Part shown: positions 1 through 12,758 of the stretch, piece after piece
Layout of the letters: each line of letters starts with the position of its first letter
Position numbering within the stretch: position 1 is the stretch's first letter
Assembly: GCA_011037195.1 (NCBI GenBank)
Contig: JAAEAF010000104.1
Coordinates: 431,194-495,193 of the forward strand
Reading direction: 5' to 3'
From: Triatoma infestans
Lineage: Eukaryota > Arthropoda > Insecta > Hemiptera > Reduviidae
DNA: 64,000 bases
Program-made: the position numbers and the translations under genes
Notes under the pieces: model-generated
The model's input: only the letters and a program-made list of their open reading frames with translations
The model's database searches: none
Told to the model about the DNA's origin: nothing

Positions 1-3000
1 GCAATAAACTATTCCTCCTATAGTGGTGAAATCAGCGACAACTTTTGAAGACTCTAATCTACAGGCAATTAAGTGTTTGTCTAACGCGTAACTCCACACC
101 AGTCGCTCATCACTATTTTTTCTAAGGAAAAAAATATAGTTTAAAACACTCAAACGACTTTCTCTACCTGCATACCCAACTTCTAATAGATAAATTTTGT
201 CAGATTAAAACATTTTACTAAAATTTAATTCTACTTAATAATTTATACCGTAGCGTACGAAGGAGCTTATAGTGAAGTCTAAGTTCATAGTTCCCCCTGT
301 GCCCTCCTAAAATCAATTTTGTAAGAAAACTTAAAAAAAAAAGTCCAAATAAACATGTGAAGTATGTCTACAAGTTTTTAAAGTAATGATTAAAGTTTTC
401 AAGATTATGCGAAAATGAGGAATCCATTTATGAAATCGGTACTTCTGTTATGGATTTGACAGAACTGTCATATCCTCTAATGAAATCCAAAAGAATATTA
501 AATTTAACCTTTGAAGTTTGAATCTAAGATTTCGTTTCTGATCATGACTCTCTCACTCTTACTCATTCACTCACATATGAGCGAGTATAAAAAAAAAAAA
601 ATAAAAATAAAAAAAATTGAAATAAACTACTTTAGAAGCACCACTTAAGCACAAGTACTTTTACTTAAGTGAGTATCAGAGGTTTTTTAAAATAATTTTT
701 AAAGGATGAATTGGATTGACAGAATTTATTTGAATTAAAGAAAAGGTTATTGTAATTATAGTAAGCTGTTTCAAGCACCGGTAACTATCATCAAACAGAA
801 TACCAATGATGAATATAAAAATTTGCCAAAAGCCTAACTGGATTTATGTAGTTTGAATTAATTTATTTTAGGGTGAGTTAAAACGTGAATCATTTTTTGA
901 TACATTGTAAACTTACCCAGCAAAATATGGTATAGCTATGCTGAACAATCCCTTCGTATGATTACCATGGACGAGTCTAAATGCCACTTTGTTATTTTTG
1001 CCTTTTTTGTTCCCATCAGGTCTGGAAAAAAAATATAGTTGTCTACTACGTCCATTTAATCATGTGAACTAATATAATATAAAGTACTTACTTTCCTACA
1101 ATGATGTTTTTTAAATCGTAACAAAGTAGTTCACCATATAGTGAGCTACTGACAAATGTGTGAGGTTCTGGCCACCGAACGCAAACCCAGCTGTTACCTT
1201 GTCCACCAACTCCATTTTTGCTTCTGCAAATTTCAAATTTGTATATTTCTTTTTTACTTTAGCCCACATTAAGGAAAAATCCTCAAGTAAATCTCTTATT
1301 TTAGTTCAAAAATTTAAGGTATTAAACTAGTAAAAAAATTGAGAAGGATCTCATTAAAACAAGAGTTCTCACAATTATATATTTTATATGTAGGCATTAT
1401 TAACAAAAAAAAAAACATAAACAATGAAATTAATCTTTACTAATTTTTCTAATATTTGTTAAGCCAGCAGATATCTTCACCAGAAATCAATTCTTTTCTT
1501 ACCAACATAACTGCAAGTTCTCTACATTATTCGCACTCTCGGGCACAATTATGTCGTCTGCGAAGAAAAGCAGGCTCTTACTGTTGCCAACATCTAATAT
1601 GCCATAATTCAATGCACTTTCAGAGGAAATCATTCAAGGCTTATAAGGGATTAAGGCCACAGTTTCAGCATTCTTTTGTTGTGATAAATTTCCAAAATAA
1701 TCAAAAATATTTCTTTCAACTTTATTAGAATATTTTTTTTGGGAAACTAAGCCGATTAAAATGAAGAGAAAAAAGTGGTTTATGAAAATTTTTAGTATAT
1801 AAAATTTCGGCCCCAATGAATTCATATCTGAAGCAATCTGCATTCGCACATATGGTAAATTGACTTAATACCCCTCATGGATATCTTAGTCACCGATCCT
1901 GTCCAAACTTTCATCGCCCCCCTTGGAAAGCCGTGCACTAAATAATTTAGTTCTCAATGAATTGTCTAAACTTTACAGTAAATAATAAAACACCAAAGTA
2001 AAAACTGTCAATAATTACATTTCAACACGGATAACAATTAAAGATTTCTAATTAAACTTTACCTATAACCAGTAGTCACCACCGGATGATTTGGCAGGTT
2101 AATGAAAGTTTCATATCTTCCGTCCGTTCCAGCTCTCCAAAAGTAAATAGTACGGTCTTTAGATCCAGATGCCAATAACAGGGTGTTCTCGCTATATCCA
2201 AAACTTGAAAATTAGTGTAATGACTTGTAACAAAAACTAGTTTAACTAAGTATACTAAGTGGTCTAAGGGGAAAAAAAGTTCTGAGAAATGTGATGACAC
2301 TTTAGAATGTCAGCTAAATAGTCCCTTCAAAAACAGACTTTTAATGAAATTTTATAGAACTTAGTTATTATAGAAAATCCATAATGGAAAAGCCAAAAGC
2401 TCGAATGGCTGAAGGAACAAGGCAAAAAAAAAATAACAGGATCCAATTCTTCTCTTGCACTAGTAAGGAGTTCTCTTATTTATTAATAATATTAAGCGCA
2501 TAATGGTTTCATTCTGTTGCTGTGAGTCACTTCAGATTTAGCGTCTTGAAGGAACATGAAATATAAACTTAAACTTAGCAGGATTATGATAGTGTGGAAG
2601 TGTGCAGTTGAATTTGAAGCTAAGCAATGAAGTAGAATAATGTTCACTTTACCGTTCATTCACAGATTATCAAAAAAAGCACTGCTCGGATCCCGACAGT
2701 AGACGGAGAATGCTCCGAAGGGACACAATAGATCTTTTAGGTCGCAGTGCAGTATCCCCTAAAAGAATCTAAATCTAATTATCAAGAAAAAGAGGGACTC
2801 TAATAGAATCTAGACTGGGTTAATTGAGCTAAAATTATCGGCTACTTTCTAATACGTAATTTATTTTATCAAAGGCCGCTGAACCTTGCTTCAATCGGCT
2901 GCAAGTCGCAAAGACTAATAATTTTTATTATTATACATTTTCATAGCTGATTATTCTGCTTTTAAGGAAATTACTAGTATCTCTTTCAATGTGTAATTAC

Positions 3001-4923
3001 TAATTAAAATTAAATACAGTTTTATAAAATTAGTATAATCAAATCTATCTAATCTACGGCCAAACAAATACTCTTTATTGCACAAGCAGTAAGAATTAGT
3101 AATAAATAATCTTTTACTGCATCAGAATTCTGCAAAAAGTACTGATGCATCATTCATTATTTGAATAATTAAGCTGAAATTAAGCAAACAAACGAATTTG
3201 TCAAACAATTTTCCTATGAATGATGCGATGGGGAATGAACTAGTAGGATAAATGAATTCGACTTATGCAGGTAACTTTCGGCCAATCCCTAAATAAATTT
3301 CTTCTATCTACATAACAGAAGAATTTCCGAGAGCAACTTGTTACGCCGTCCGTCGAATTAAAGTGTTGAATAGCATTTAATATAATTGGTTGAGATGGCA
3401 AATTTAAGGTTTAAGCACTCATTATTGCTTTTTCGAATAGCTAGGCAACCTTCTCCTATAAAAGATATCAGGATAGCAGACGCACAAGCTTTCTTTATTA
3501 AGGGTATAGTTCACTTGCCTTTTGACTGGCATTTCCTAAAACGGCCTCACCCATGGCCTGTCTATTACTCTGGCCTCCATACACATTTATAAATCTAATG
3601 GTGATTATAAGTATAGCGAACTCTTGGTAGTTCTAGGACTTAGCAAAAATGGTCTGGTATTATGAAATTTAAAAATAAAAATGTTTTCATTTCTTGTTAA
3701 CAAAATTTCACTTCTCATGCTTTCGGCCCAAACAAGTCAATAAGTTAAATTTTTACATTCCAATGCGCGATAAATCTCTCATATTAATCTAATGGCACAT
3801 TTGCTACCAGTTTTAATTGTATACTTCAATAAAAATAATAAGTAAACAGGTATGAAATATGACTTTTTATTAAATACACAATCTACGCATCAATTTAAGC
3901 CAGATAATAATATATTACCTATTATCATCTTTGAAGACGTTATGTGGCACTGGACACCAAGCAAGGGAAATCACATCCAACTCGTGACCTCTCAAACGAA
4001 AAGCTAACTGGGCTCCTTAAAAAAAATATATAAATATTAAAAGTAAAACATTTCCTAAAATAAAAATCAATCACTGATTTGCTATGACGATCGTATATTA
4101 CTGCATCAACAACAAAAAATAAAGTTATTTATGAATAAATTGCTAAGTTTCCGTCGTACTATGTACTTTTCAATGTGAAATGGCAATACAGCAATAAAAG
4201 TTGCATATATAACAAAAAAATCTTGGTTACATAATCAGTTTGTAATAAATAGTCCTCTGGTAATTCAGTATGATACATGTTTTCATGGCATTTACTGTAC
4301 CTTTAATGTTATAAATTGCAATTAGCCCTGCTTTGGCACCGACTGCAATAATATCCTTGTTATGTGGACAACATGAAATACATAAGGGTAATATCTTTGA
4401 ACCAACAAAGCGTCTTTTGATTGTATTGCTTAGCAAATCCCAACAAACTATATTTCCAAGATCTGTTATTGAAACTATAAGATTTGGATTAGCACGAGAC
4501 CAGTCAACCCCAACTATCTTATGTCCTTCCTAAAAAATCAACCATTGTTATATTCGTTATAAAACGTGGGCATTTTACACATATTCAAAGAGAAACACTT
4601 ACTTGATGTCCTGAATGAGACAATAACAGTGACTGGCTTAGCCAGTCCCATACATGAACCGTGCCATCATCACTACAAGAAACTAAATGATTTCTGAAAT
4701 TTTCTGAGGAAGAAGGTGAGAAAGCAATCGCACTAACTCTCTCCTTGTGGGCCATTGGAATAAAAGCCGGCTGAATTTCACATTGCTTCACGAAATTATT
4801 AGCAGGCCTTAAAATTACCAATTCATGTTTTGCTCCGTAAGCTACCGCTGTACCTTCATCATTGCAAGCTAAAATATTGCTTAAATACCAACTAGGTGAA
4901 GGTGGAATCGTGATTTCTCCCAT
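1..4923 (-). CDS. GEMIN5: Gemin5-like WD40 protein, 5' part (partial)
   Basis: Gemin5 is the SMN-complex subunit that recognises snRNAs through a WD40 double propeller. Seven minus-strand exons join in phase: 4603-4923, 4301-4529, 3919-4015, 2063-2191, 1092-1223, 917-1021 and 1-121 (open at the left edge). They give 378 codons. The start is the ATG at 4923, followed by PPSPSWY, which resembles the PPSPNWY start of human Gemin5. WD-type motifs follow in order: SCSDDGTVHVWDW, LGNIVCWDLL, AVGAKAGLIAIYNI, LRGHELDVISLAWCP, LASGSKDRTIYFW, SSLYGELLCYDL and a final block ending in TIGGIVY. All sit in the order expected from the vertebrate protein. Donors are mostly GTAAGT-like. The second propeller and the TPR-like C-terminal half lie outside the window. 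The gene is divergent from XPNPEP3. Identity rests on remembered similarity, not on a search. Confidence 0.85.
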
Positions 4924-5312
4924 GATTAAACAGAAAAACTAGATAATACAGCTCTACTACACTAAACTTGCAAGTACGAACGTGCAGGCCTCGGCTCCCT
5001 TATGCTTAAAGTTCAAAAGAGAATCTTAAATCTAATTTAAAAACAACAAACAGGATTATCATATGTAAATAAAACATGAATAAAAAATAACAAATATTCT
5101 TAAAAAATCCGAAATATACATCAACAATTCAGTAACGTTTAACTGATGAAAAAAAAAATTTAAGAGAGTTTCTTAAAGGCGGGATTGCTAAGGCGGAAAC
5201 ACCTGTTCTATTATTTTAAGGTTTCAGATGCAACAGTACCTTCCAATTTGTTTCAATTTATGGAAGGTTATTTCGTTTTTTAATAGATTACAGCTTATAG
5301 TGTTTGAGGGAG
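4924..5312. promoter_or_regulatory. Shared 5' region of GEMIN5 and XPNPEP3
   Basis: These 389 bp separate the two divergent start codons and must hold both 5' leaders and the core promoters. The piece next to GEMIN5 (about 4970-5010) is less AT-rich than its surroundings. No TATA box or known factor site could be assigned. A bidirectional promoter is inferred from position only. Confidence 0.45.
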
Positions 5313-8300
5313 ATGAAGTTTCTTAGACTGAATTATGGATTAACTTGTAAGTAACGGTTATTAAAGTTTATTTGACATCTTCAACCGGTCTCTAATGTCT
5401 CTTCTTAGTATCAGTGAAACAATAGTGTTTCGTTAATTTGTTTTCAACTTATGATTATTCGATTGTTTACTTTTTAAATAAAATTTTTGTTTTTTGCGAA
5501 TCGCTTAACTTAGAACTATGACTTTCCTTCATGGAAAGAGAGATACACTGAATTAGAGAGAAGTCTCAGATTTATATTAATCAAAACTAATGCAATGAGA
5601 GGTACAACTCTAAATTCAGATTAAGATCCCAGCAAACTTAATGTTTAGCAAACCCAACTCTTGCGGTAATACTGCATAATATCGTTGCTGTTAATAAAGG
5701 TTATTCGTGAAGTTCTGGCAATATAAGAAAATTTTATTCCGTGTCCTTGTAGAATGTAGGGAACTTAATTAGTATGGGAGTGATTCAACTTACTTATTAC
5801 TTTGAAAGTGATTTCTCCACAATATAAAGGTCATGGACTTGGCCCTTGAGCCCGAGTAGAATTAACTGATGAATAAGTCCTTTTGTATGATTTGTTAAAA
5901 ACTCTAACAATACTAAGTCTATGATTCTAAAGTGACCAAGATATTAGGGAAAGCACCATATTCTCTTTATATCAATTGAAAGTAAGAATTTTATTTCGCT
6001 CTATCCTATTTTTGTTTCCATAAAAGTTCGGTGAAAACATTTCTATGGTTTCAAAATGTCCTTTTAATTGCCTTGGCGTTGTTGGTTTCAAACAAAGCTT
6101 CTAATAATTTCTGCACTCGATTTGTATTTAATTTTAAGAATACAGTAAAATAATTGCTTAGATAGAAAATGTACATGTTATGTGCAAAATATTAAAATAA
6201 TGTACGTACATTTATTTCAGGGAAAGTACATCCACATTTTTTAAATATAAAAGAAAGTTTCATTTTAAAAAGAAAACTGAGTGATCATGGAATTAAAATT
6301 AGAACACCATATTTTGGAGCCAGCAGAATTTTGGGGCAGCCATCATCTGATACTCATCCTCACTTATTAAAACCAAATGAAGTATACTAAGTTTGTATTT
6401 AGTAAAGTTGCTTATGAGAACTGATGTTACTTTTTGTAGCTGATTTATAGCTGGTTCCAGGTTTTTCTGCAAAAGATTTTGTTGAAAGACGAGAACGACT
6501 TGTATCGAATATCTTAAAGATTAAATCGGACTTACTTCAAGTTATATTGGTGCCTTCTTCTCCCATTCATTATATGACGGAAAAAATACCATATGTATTC
6601 AGACAAAACACGGATTTCAGATATTTAACTGGATGTTTGGAACCTGATAGTGCATTGCTGATAGTTATTGAATCGGAGAACAAATATAAATCAACATTAT
6701 TTTTGAGAGAAAAAAACCGTCATTCAGAACTGTGGGAAGGACCACGAACAGGTATATAGCTACTTCTTATAAATTGATTTGTATGCTAGTAATTAAACTG
6801 TGTCTTCTAAAATCTCTTCTCTACACTGGAGCTGTTGTCACGTCTAGTGTTAAGAGAAGAATTTTTTTTTATTACGATATATAATTCTATGATGTCAAAA
6901 GATATAGCTAAAAGAAAATACCACTAGCTAAACCAGAAAGATGTACAAAAGTATGTTTATTTTTGTTTCCTTTTCAAAAAAAAAGAATGCCTATTTCACT
7001 AGTATATGTTTCTAATTCCATAAGAAAAATGTGAACATGAAAGTGTTTATATATTCATTTTTAATTAGGGATCAAATATAAATTAATTAATCAATATTAA
7101 TAGTACAAGAAAGGCATAATGAACGTAGCAGTTGAGTTCAAAAAAAGAAAAAGTACAAAACAAAACAATGGTGTTTTAATTAACATCTAGCTTTTTTCTT
7201 TTTCCTTCAAATTTTGTTCTTTTTCCATTCTGATAATTTGTAGTTTAAGTGAAACATACCAAAAGTAACTTAATTAGGAGCAAAAAAAAAAAATTGCTAT
7301 AGGCATAGAATTCCTAATTCCAAAAATATGGATGTTGCTTAAAAATTTTATATGCTTTAGAAAAATGATAAGTACACACTTCAGAGGAGCACTCACATTC
7401 AATTAGCAAAATGAGATTTTGCCAAAGCTGGATTAATATTACAGTATACAGCCTTAGTCTGCAAACACTGTATCAGTTTTCTCAAATATTGCTTGTTTAG
7501 CACATATGTTGGTCATATGATGTGACATTTGGCAAATCCCAGAAAGCTAAAGAAAATAAAGTTTCTTAAATCATTAAGTGTAGTGTGTAATAGAAACATT
7601 TGGCGAGTAAATTACTACCTTAGGTACTTCCTTTACAGCAATAAGAGAAATTAATAAATATACTAATATCGTTGCTAGTTTCTAGTTCATGTTACTGTTG
7701 CACAAGTGTGAGAGCTATTTAAAAATTGAAAACCAAACTGATTTTCCAATGGATTATTCTATTGTTGTTTCAAGCATTCATAATCATTCTTCACTCTTGC
7801 AGGAGTCGAAATAGCTCCTGATGTGTTTGGAGTTGATGATGCAAAATCTTTTCAAGAACTTGAAAAAATACTGAAAGGAATTGGAAATAAAAACGTTACT
7901 TTATGGTATGATGCTTTGAATCCTGTAAATACTGCTGTTCATAGATCTGTAGCGTCTTTTCTTTCTGACACTGGACAGAAGGTGCATATAAATTTTATTT
8001 CCGTATTGAAAATATATTTATTTAAAAATTAAACAGCTTTCTTCTGAAATTGTTTGCAACTTTTAATACTAAGATTAGATTTTTGTATCAAGGAATTATT
8101 GGAAATACGACATAAAATTCATGAACTGAGAGTTGTGAAGTCATTAGCTGAACAAGAATTGATGATAAAATCAGCTAAAATAGCTTCTGATGCTATTGAA
8201 TTAACATTAAAAAGTACAAAACCTGGCCTTAGTGAACATCAGTTATTTGCAACTGTTGACTATCATTGTCGAATGAAAGGAGCAGAATTTCTGGCTTATC

Positions 8301-10279
8301 CTCCAGTTGTAGCCGCGGGAGAAAATGCTAATATTATACATTACATAAGTAATACTCAACAAATTAAAAAAGAAGACCTTATTCTAATGGATGCAGGCAA
8401 TTGAATATATATTTTTGCTTGTTTCTAGTAGTGAATTGTATTAGTAATTTAATTAAAAATTCTCTTGATTATGATTTTGTCTTAGAATCAGAATCATTAA
8501 ATAAGATTTTTTTTTTAGGATGTGAACTTCACGGATATTGTAGTGATATAACAAGGACTTGGCCAGCTGGTGGAAGTTTTTCCCCTATTCACCGAACCTT
8601 ATATGATATAGTTTTAAGTGTACAGTTAGATCTTATATCATCATGTAAGGAAATATCTTGTTTAGATGAATTATTCTCTGTAATGTGTAAATTACTTGGT
8701 CGAAGACTCAAAGAGGCCCATGTGCTTTCAAAAGCAGCAAGTAATTTGTCTTTAGAAGAAGTACGTATTTTACTCTTTAATTAAAAAAAAATGTTTGCCA
8801 GATTTGTAAACATTGCTGTGAATTGCTGATGACATTTTCCTATACTTAGATAAATTTCATTCCTTTTTATTTTTGCCGCAAGTTTAAACTTATATTTTAG
8901 ATCCGATTGGCTTCAATTCTTCTTTTTCTTAATTTTGTGTTAGGTGGCATTTAAATTATGCCCACATCATGTTGGACATTATTTGGGAATGGATGTTCAT
9001 GACACCGCTACGATACCAAGGAAAGCGCAGCTTAAGGAAGGCATGGTTATCACCGTGGAGCCAGGTAATTCTCAGGCACTTTTATTATAAAAGCTTTGTT
9101 TGGCTTATGCAATTATAAAAACTTCGGATCAGTTTCATTGGGTGAACGTGCAATTTTTTTCAAACCTGGTTAATACTTTTAAACTTTAGGTAAATGAATT
9201 GGTGTGATGAATGGAAATGGCTTGATATTTTCTAGGATATTATAAAGAATGTTTCATTAGAAATTAATCAGTTTCCAACACCAGTGTCCGCAAAGTTATT
9301 ATTTGTAATCATACCAGCCCCTTTTTTTGCAACCAATTGTAATGGTCTGAAATCACTCCCCACTCAAGAGTTCACTGCAATTCTCCTTCAGCCCATAAGG
9401 GGGCAAACTAGAAGAAATTGGAAGGAGAAGTTCAAGAGAGAAGGTTAGTTCAGCCGCCAGTGTATAAGAGCCAAACTTAATTCTAGAGTAGGAATTTCTA
9501 GAAGGTTGGTCCATATTTTAGAATAGAATAGAATAAGCAAAGTAATCCATTGCCACAACGATGCTTAATGCTGTTCTGGAGGAACTTAGTTCAGTCTAAC
9601 TTTGTTCTTCGGTTTTTGTTTTCTTAAATTAAGGCTCGCCAACTTCTAAGGTTATTGATGCCTGGAGTCTTCTCAATGCACTGCCGGTCTCCGAACAGCA
9701 TTCTCTTGTTACTGACAGCATCACAGTATAATAAATTAGGGAAGTTTCCTGCATGAGATAAACCTAAAGGCAGCACTGCTGGACCTCAACTCAGGACCTC
9801 CACGTTTCTAGTCTTATTGGGCTGCCACTGAAATTATTATTGTTATTATTACCACTTTCCCATCATCATATGTGGATAGTTATAATAATATGGAATCAAA
9901 TAAAGGCTTATATAATTATTCAATTTTTTTTATTTCAGGGCTGTATATAAATAGTGCGAATATTCTTACCAAACCAGAATTTAGAGGAATTGGAATAAGA
10001 ATCGAAGATGACTTATTATTTACTAATTCTGGGCCAAAAGTAATATCTACCTGTCCGAAATCTGTTGATGAAATAGAATCTCTTTGCAAAAGGTAATAAA
10101 ATTGTATTGGAAAAAATTATGTCAAAATAAATTTGTTTTATGAGACACTGTCTTTTCTTTGTAAGATAATTATTTGATTTTTTGTTTATAGATTTCCTTT
10201 TTGTGTGCATTTATTTAAAATAAAAAGCATTAAATATTTTTATTTTATTTACAGATTAGAATATGGGCCAGTTGACTGA
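5313..10279 (+). CDS. XPNPEP3: Xaa-Pro aminopeptidase 3 (mitochondrial type)
   Basis: An M24B metallopeptidase that removes N-terminal residues preceding proline; the animal family is mainly mitochondrial. Nine exons fit in phase: 5313-5346, 6221-6381, 6451-6751, 7803-7981, 8093-8396, 8519-8760, 8944-9064, 9939-10092 and 10255-10279. The total is 1521 nt, 506 aa, against 507 in human. The five metal ligands are present: Asp325 (LMDAG), Asp336 (SDITRTW), His419 (HHVGHYLG), Glu446 (VEPG) and Glu470 (RIEDD). The N-terminal creatinase-like domain includes [14 protein letters not shown]. The tiny first exon ([11 protein letters not shown], basic and hydrophobic, as in a mitochondrial presequence) is inferred from a GTAAGT donor and exact phase. 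The donor after exon 5 reads GCAATT, implying a GC-AG intron. Intron 7 carries a SINE. Family identity is firm; exon 1 is less so. Confidence 0.87.
9624..9830 (-). repeat. tRNA-derived SINE copy (antisense, intron 7 of XPNPEP3)
   Basis: On the minus strand it reads from a decayed tRNA-like head near 9830, through CCTTTAGGTTTATC and the ACTGAGAAG-type core, to a 3' end matching GGCG..TTAA near 9624. It shares these blocks with the copies at 12.6, 15.8, 37.8, 41.8, 60.7 and 61.3 kb. It is heavily diverged and has lost part of the middle. Confidence 0.65.
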
Positions 10280-11785
10280 ATGATATGGTGAATGAATTTA
10301 AATTAGATATGGTATGAATTAGAATGGTGAATGATATGTTCTTCATAAATCTTGGTAGAGTCGCAGTTTCACTCTTATAGATGGAGTAGGTTCGCCTTCT
10401 CCACGTTGAGGATAGTGAGGAAGAAGTTGTCTGTTAATTTAGTCGTGTGTGTGTGTGTGTGTGTGTGTGTGAAAATATCTATGTGTCTAGTTCTCTATGT
10501 ATTTGTGTGCTTATGAACCAAGGGGCAATTAAAAGCAATTCGAGTATTTTATTGTGAAATGTCTTAGTCGTATAGTCAGTGTGTTGCTGGCTGTTATTCA
10601 TACTGGGCAGGCGTAATCAGTAGAGGTCTGAGGAATGTTTGAGTGTTGTGTCATTAAATATGAAATGACTAGAATTTAGGTATTGCCATTGCTGATTGCT
10701 TTCAAGTTCGGATTTAATGAGATGACAAAAACTAAAGATACTTGAAGCGTGAGATATTTCCTCATTTTAGAAGTAGAACAGTGACTTTGAATTGCTAAAA
10801 GTAAAATGTCTCCGATGCTTTCCAGCTCTGCGGAACCAACCACCACAACAAAAATGTAATGGCTGTTTTTTATTTTTTTACAATGAAAGCCAATGAATTT
10901 TAGACTTTCAGTTTTTTTGACAACTTTAAAAATAACTGATTTTGAATATTTAAAATGCAAACTGCCTAAGCATGTAGTATTTGATAAGGAATTAAACAAA
11001 TGAATCATTATGAGTTCGATTAAGATTGAATCGTGTTGAAGGAACAGATTCAATAAAATTATAAGAATGATATACTAAGCTTTGTCTGACTCAACCAGTG
11101 GTGCAAGAAAGCATGCTGAGATATCTGAAAGAGTTAAAGATAGATTTCTTCGACATTTGAACAGAACTCATGCTAACTGGGAAACGCTACCACCGCTGAG
11201 TATAATAGAGGACTAGAATGTAATTGATTTTTGAAGGATAGCAAATATATTTTGCGTCAATATTGTTGCCTTCTTAAGTACGCTTAAATCTACCATGCTT
11301 ACTCCAGTATAATAATAATAATAATAATACTTTGTTTTAAAAAAATAAATACATAATATTAGATAGTAAGTATACTTGGCATGGTGGCAGACGTCTGCCA
11401 GAGTTTACTTACTACATTGAAAAAAAAGTAAATAAAACTTCATTTTTATAATTACATCAAATAAAAAGGATGGGAAAAATAAATAGTATTGAGGGAAATT
11501 ATTAATGGTATACATTTCACAAATTTTAATATAAAATATTAATTTTATATAAATTTATTTAAACTTGTCCTTGTTTTAAGTAGGTCATGAGATTGTATCT
11601 GTACAGTGATCTTTGGCTGGCGGATTGAAATCCATGCCTACAGAGTAACTTGTTTATATACCATTATATATCACTTGGAAAAATAAATAAAGTGCTATAT
11701 TATTATTTAAACTTGTCTAAATTAAAACTTAATCTAAATAAGATGATTCCAAATTTGCTATGGGGCATCAGTTAACTAGCCATAT
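10280..11785. other. 3' flank of XPNPEP3, no further gene seen
   Basis: The stretch is AT-rich and probably holds the XPNPEP3 3' UTR. A canonical AATAAA occurs at about 11052-11057. It contains the GT microsatellite and an AAT trinucleotide run at about 11309-11329. A motif around 10805-10850 (TCTGCGGAACCAACCACC) is shared with 29240-29265 at the edge of the foldback element there, so a fragment of that family probably lies here. No open frame looks conserved. Confidence 0.4.
10445..10471 (+). repeat. GT dinucleotide microsatellite
   Basis: An uninterrupted run of about 13 GT units lies in the 3' flank of XPNPEP3. Confidence 0.95.
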
Positions 11786-12260
11786 CTAACTCTCCAGCAT
11801 GTCGGCATAACGGCTCAATAGACGAGAATGTCTTGTCCAGTCAAGAAAGAAAGTAACAATTTCTTCCCCCTTATGATTGCGCTTACCAAAATAAATGACT
11901 AAATCTACCAGTAGTGGACATTCCCCCAAAAAATGATATAGTTCTTTACAGGTATTGAAATTACAAAGCGAATACAATTTTAGATCAAGATCTCTCTCAC
12001 GCCAAGGTTTATAGTTTAAATATAGTAATTCCCCCCAGCTTAAATAGCCAGCTGAGGTGATTCAAGTCCTCAGAGAAGGATACGAGCATAATAATCTTAT
12101 ATCGATGTTCCGAAATTCAAAACCCTGTATAACAATAAACGATCGGGAACTCGCTCGTTTGCACGGTTGATTCCTCCAGACGTGTCTGAATATGGCATTT
12201 GTAGGTTGCAAAAGCTCTCCAGACCAATTAGGAAGATTATCTAAACACTGAAAGACAATT
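11786..12260 (-). mobile_element. LINE ORF2 C-terminal remnant
   Basis: On the minus strand, after several stops, a frame reads YKPWRERDLDLKLYSLCNF and continues into KELYHFLGECPLLVD. This is the Cys/His-rich tail (C..C..HFL..CP) found at the C-terminus of many non-LTR retrotransposon polyproteins. The longest open piece is 11786-11977. The upstream part (about 12000-12260) has frame breaks. It is a fossil fragment, and its clade cannot be judged. Confidence 0.6.
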
Positions 12261-12549
12261 GATAATGCATGATAAGAGTAAGCAAGTGTTTAAATCAATA
12301 AACTTTATTTCTGATAACTTGTATGCAAAAAATTGTTGGAAGGCGGTAGTCGGGTAAAGGTAAAATTTGAGATTTTGAGGATATTAAGAAGTACAGTTGT
12401 AACAAGTAAAATCATTTATTGTAAGCGAATAGTTTAAGGATATTCAAGTGAAGGATTTAGAATTCTAAACTCCGCCTCTATTGTTAACTAATGTAGTTAG
12501 AAGTGACTAATGGTACATCAAACAAGTTTATTTGTAAAAATATTTGTAA

Positions 12550-12758
12550 TTGCATCTTTACTGTGCGCGGAGGTCCCGGGTTCTAGTCCAGCATTGCCGC
12601 ACTTCATTTTCTCTTCCTAGAAGCCCCTAAAGTTCACTGTCTGGTGATAGTCAGTGTTAGTCTGTAACGAGAACACTGTCCGGAGGCAGGCATTGCATTG
12701 AGAAGGCTCCGGGCGCCAATCACGATAGATGTTGACATGGCTTAACAAAAAAAAAAAA
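12550..12758 (+). repeat. tRNA-derived SINE copy
   Basis: It contains a B-box-like GGGTTCTAGTCC near 12578, then the shared body (CACTGTCTGGTGATAG, GTAACGAGAACACTGTCCGG, GAGAAGGCTCCGGGCGCC) and the 3' end GATGTTGACATGGCTTAAC followed by a poly-A run. The poly-A passes directly into the TCTGGTGTGAAACAC start of the repeat described next. Confidence 0.8.
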
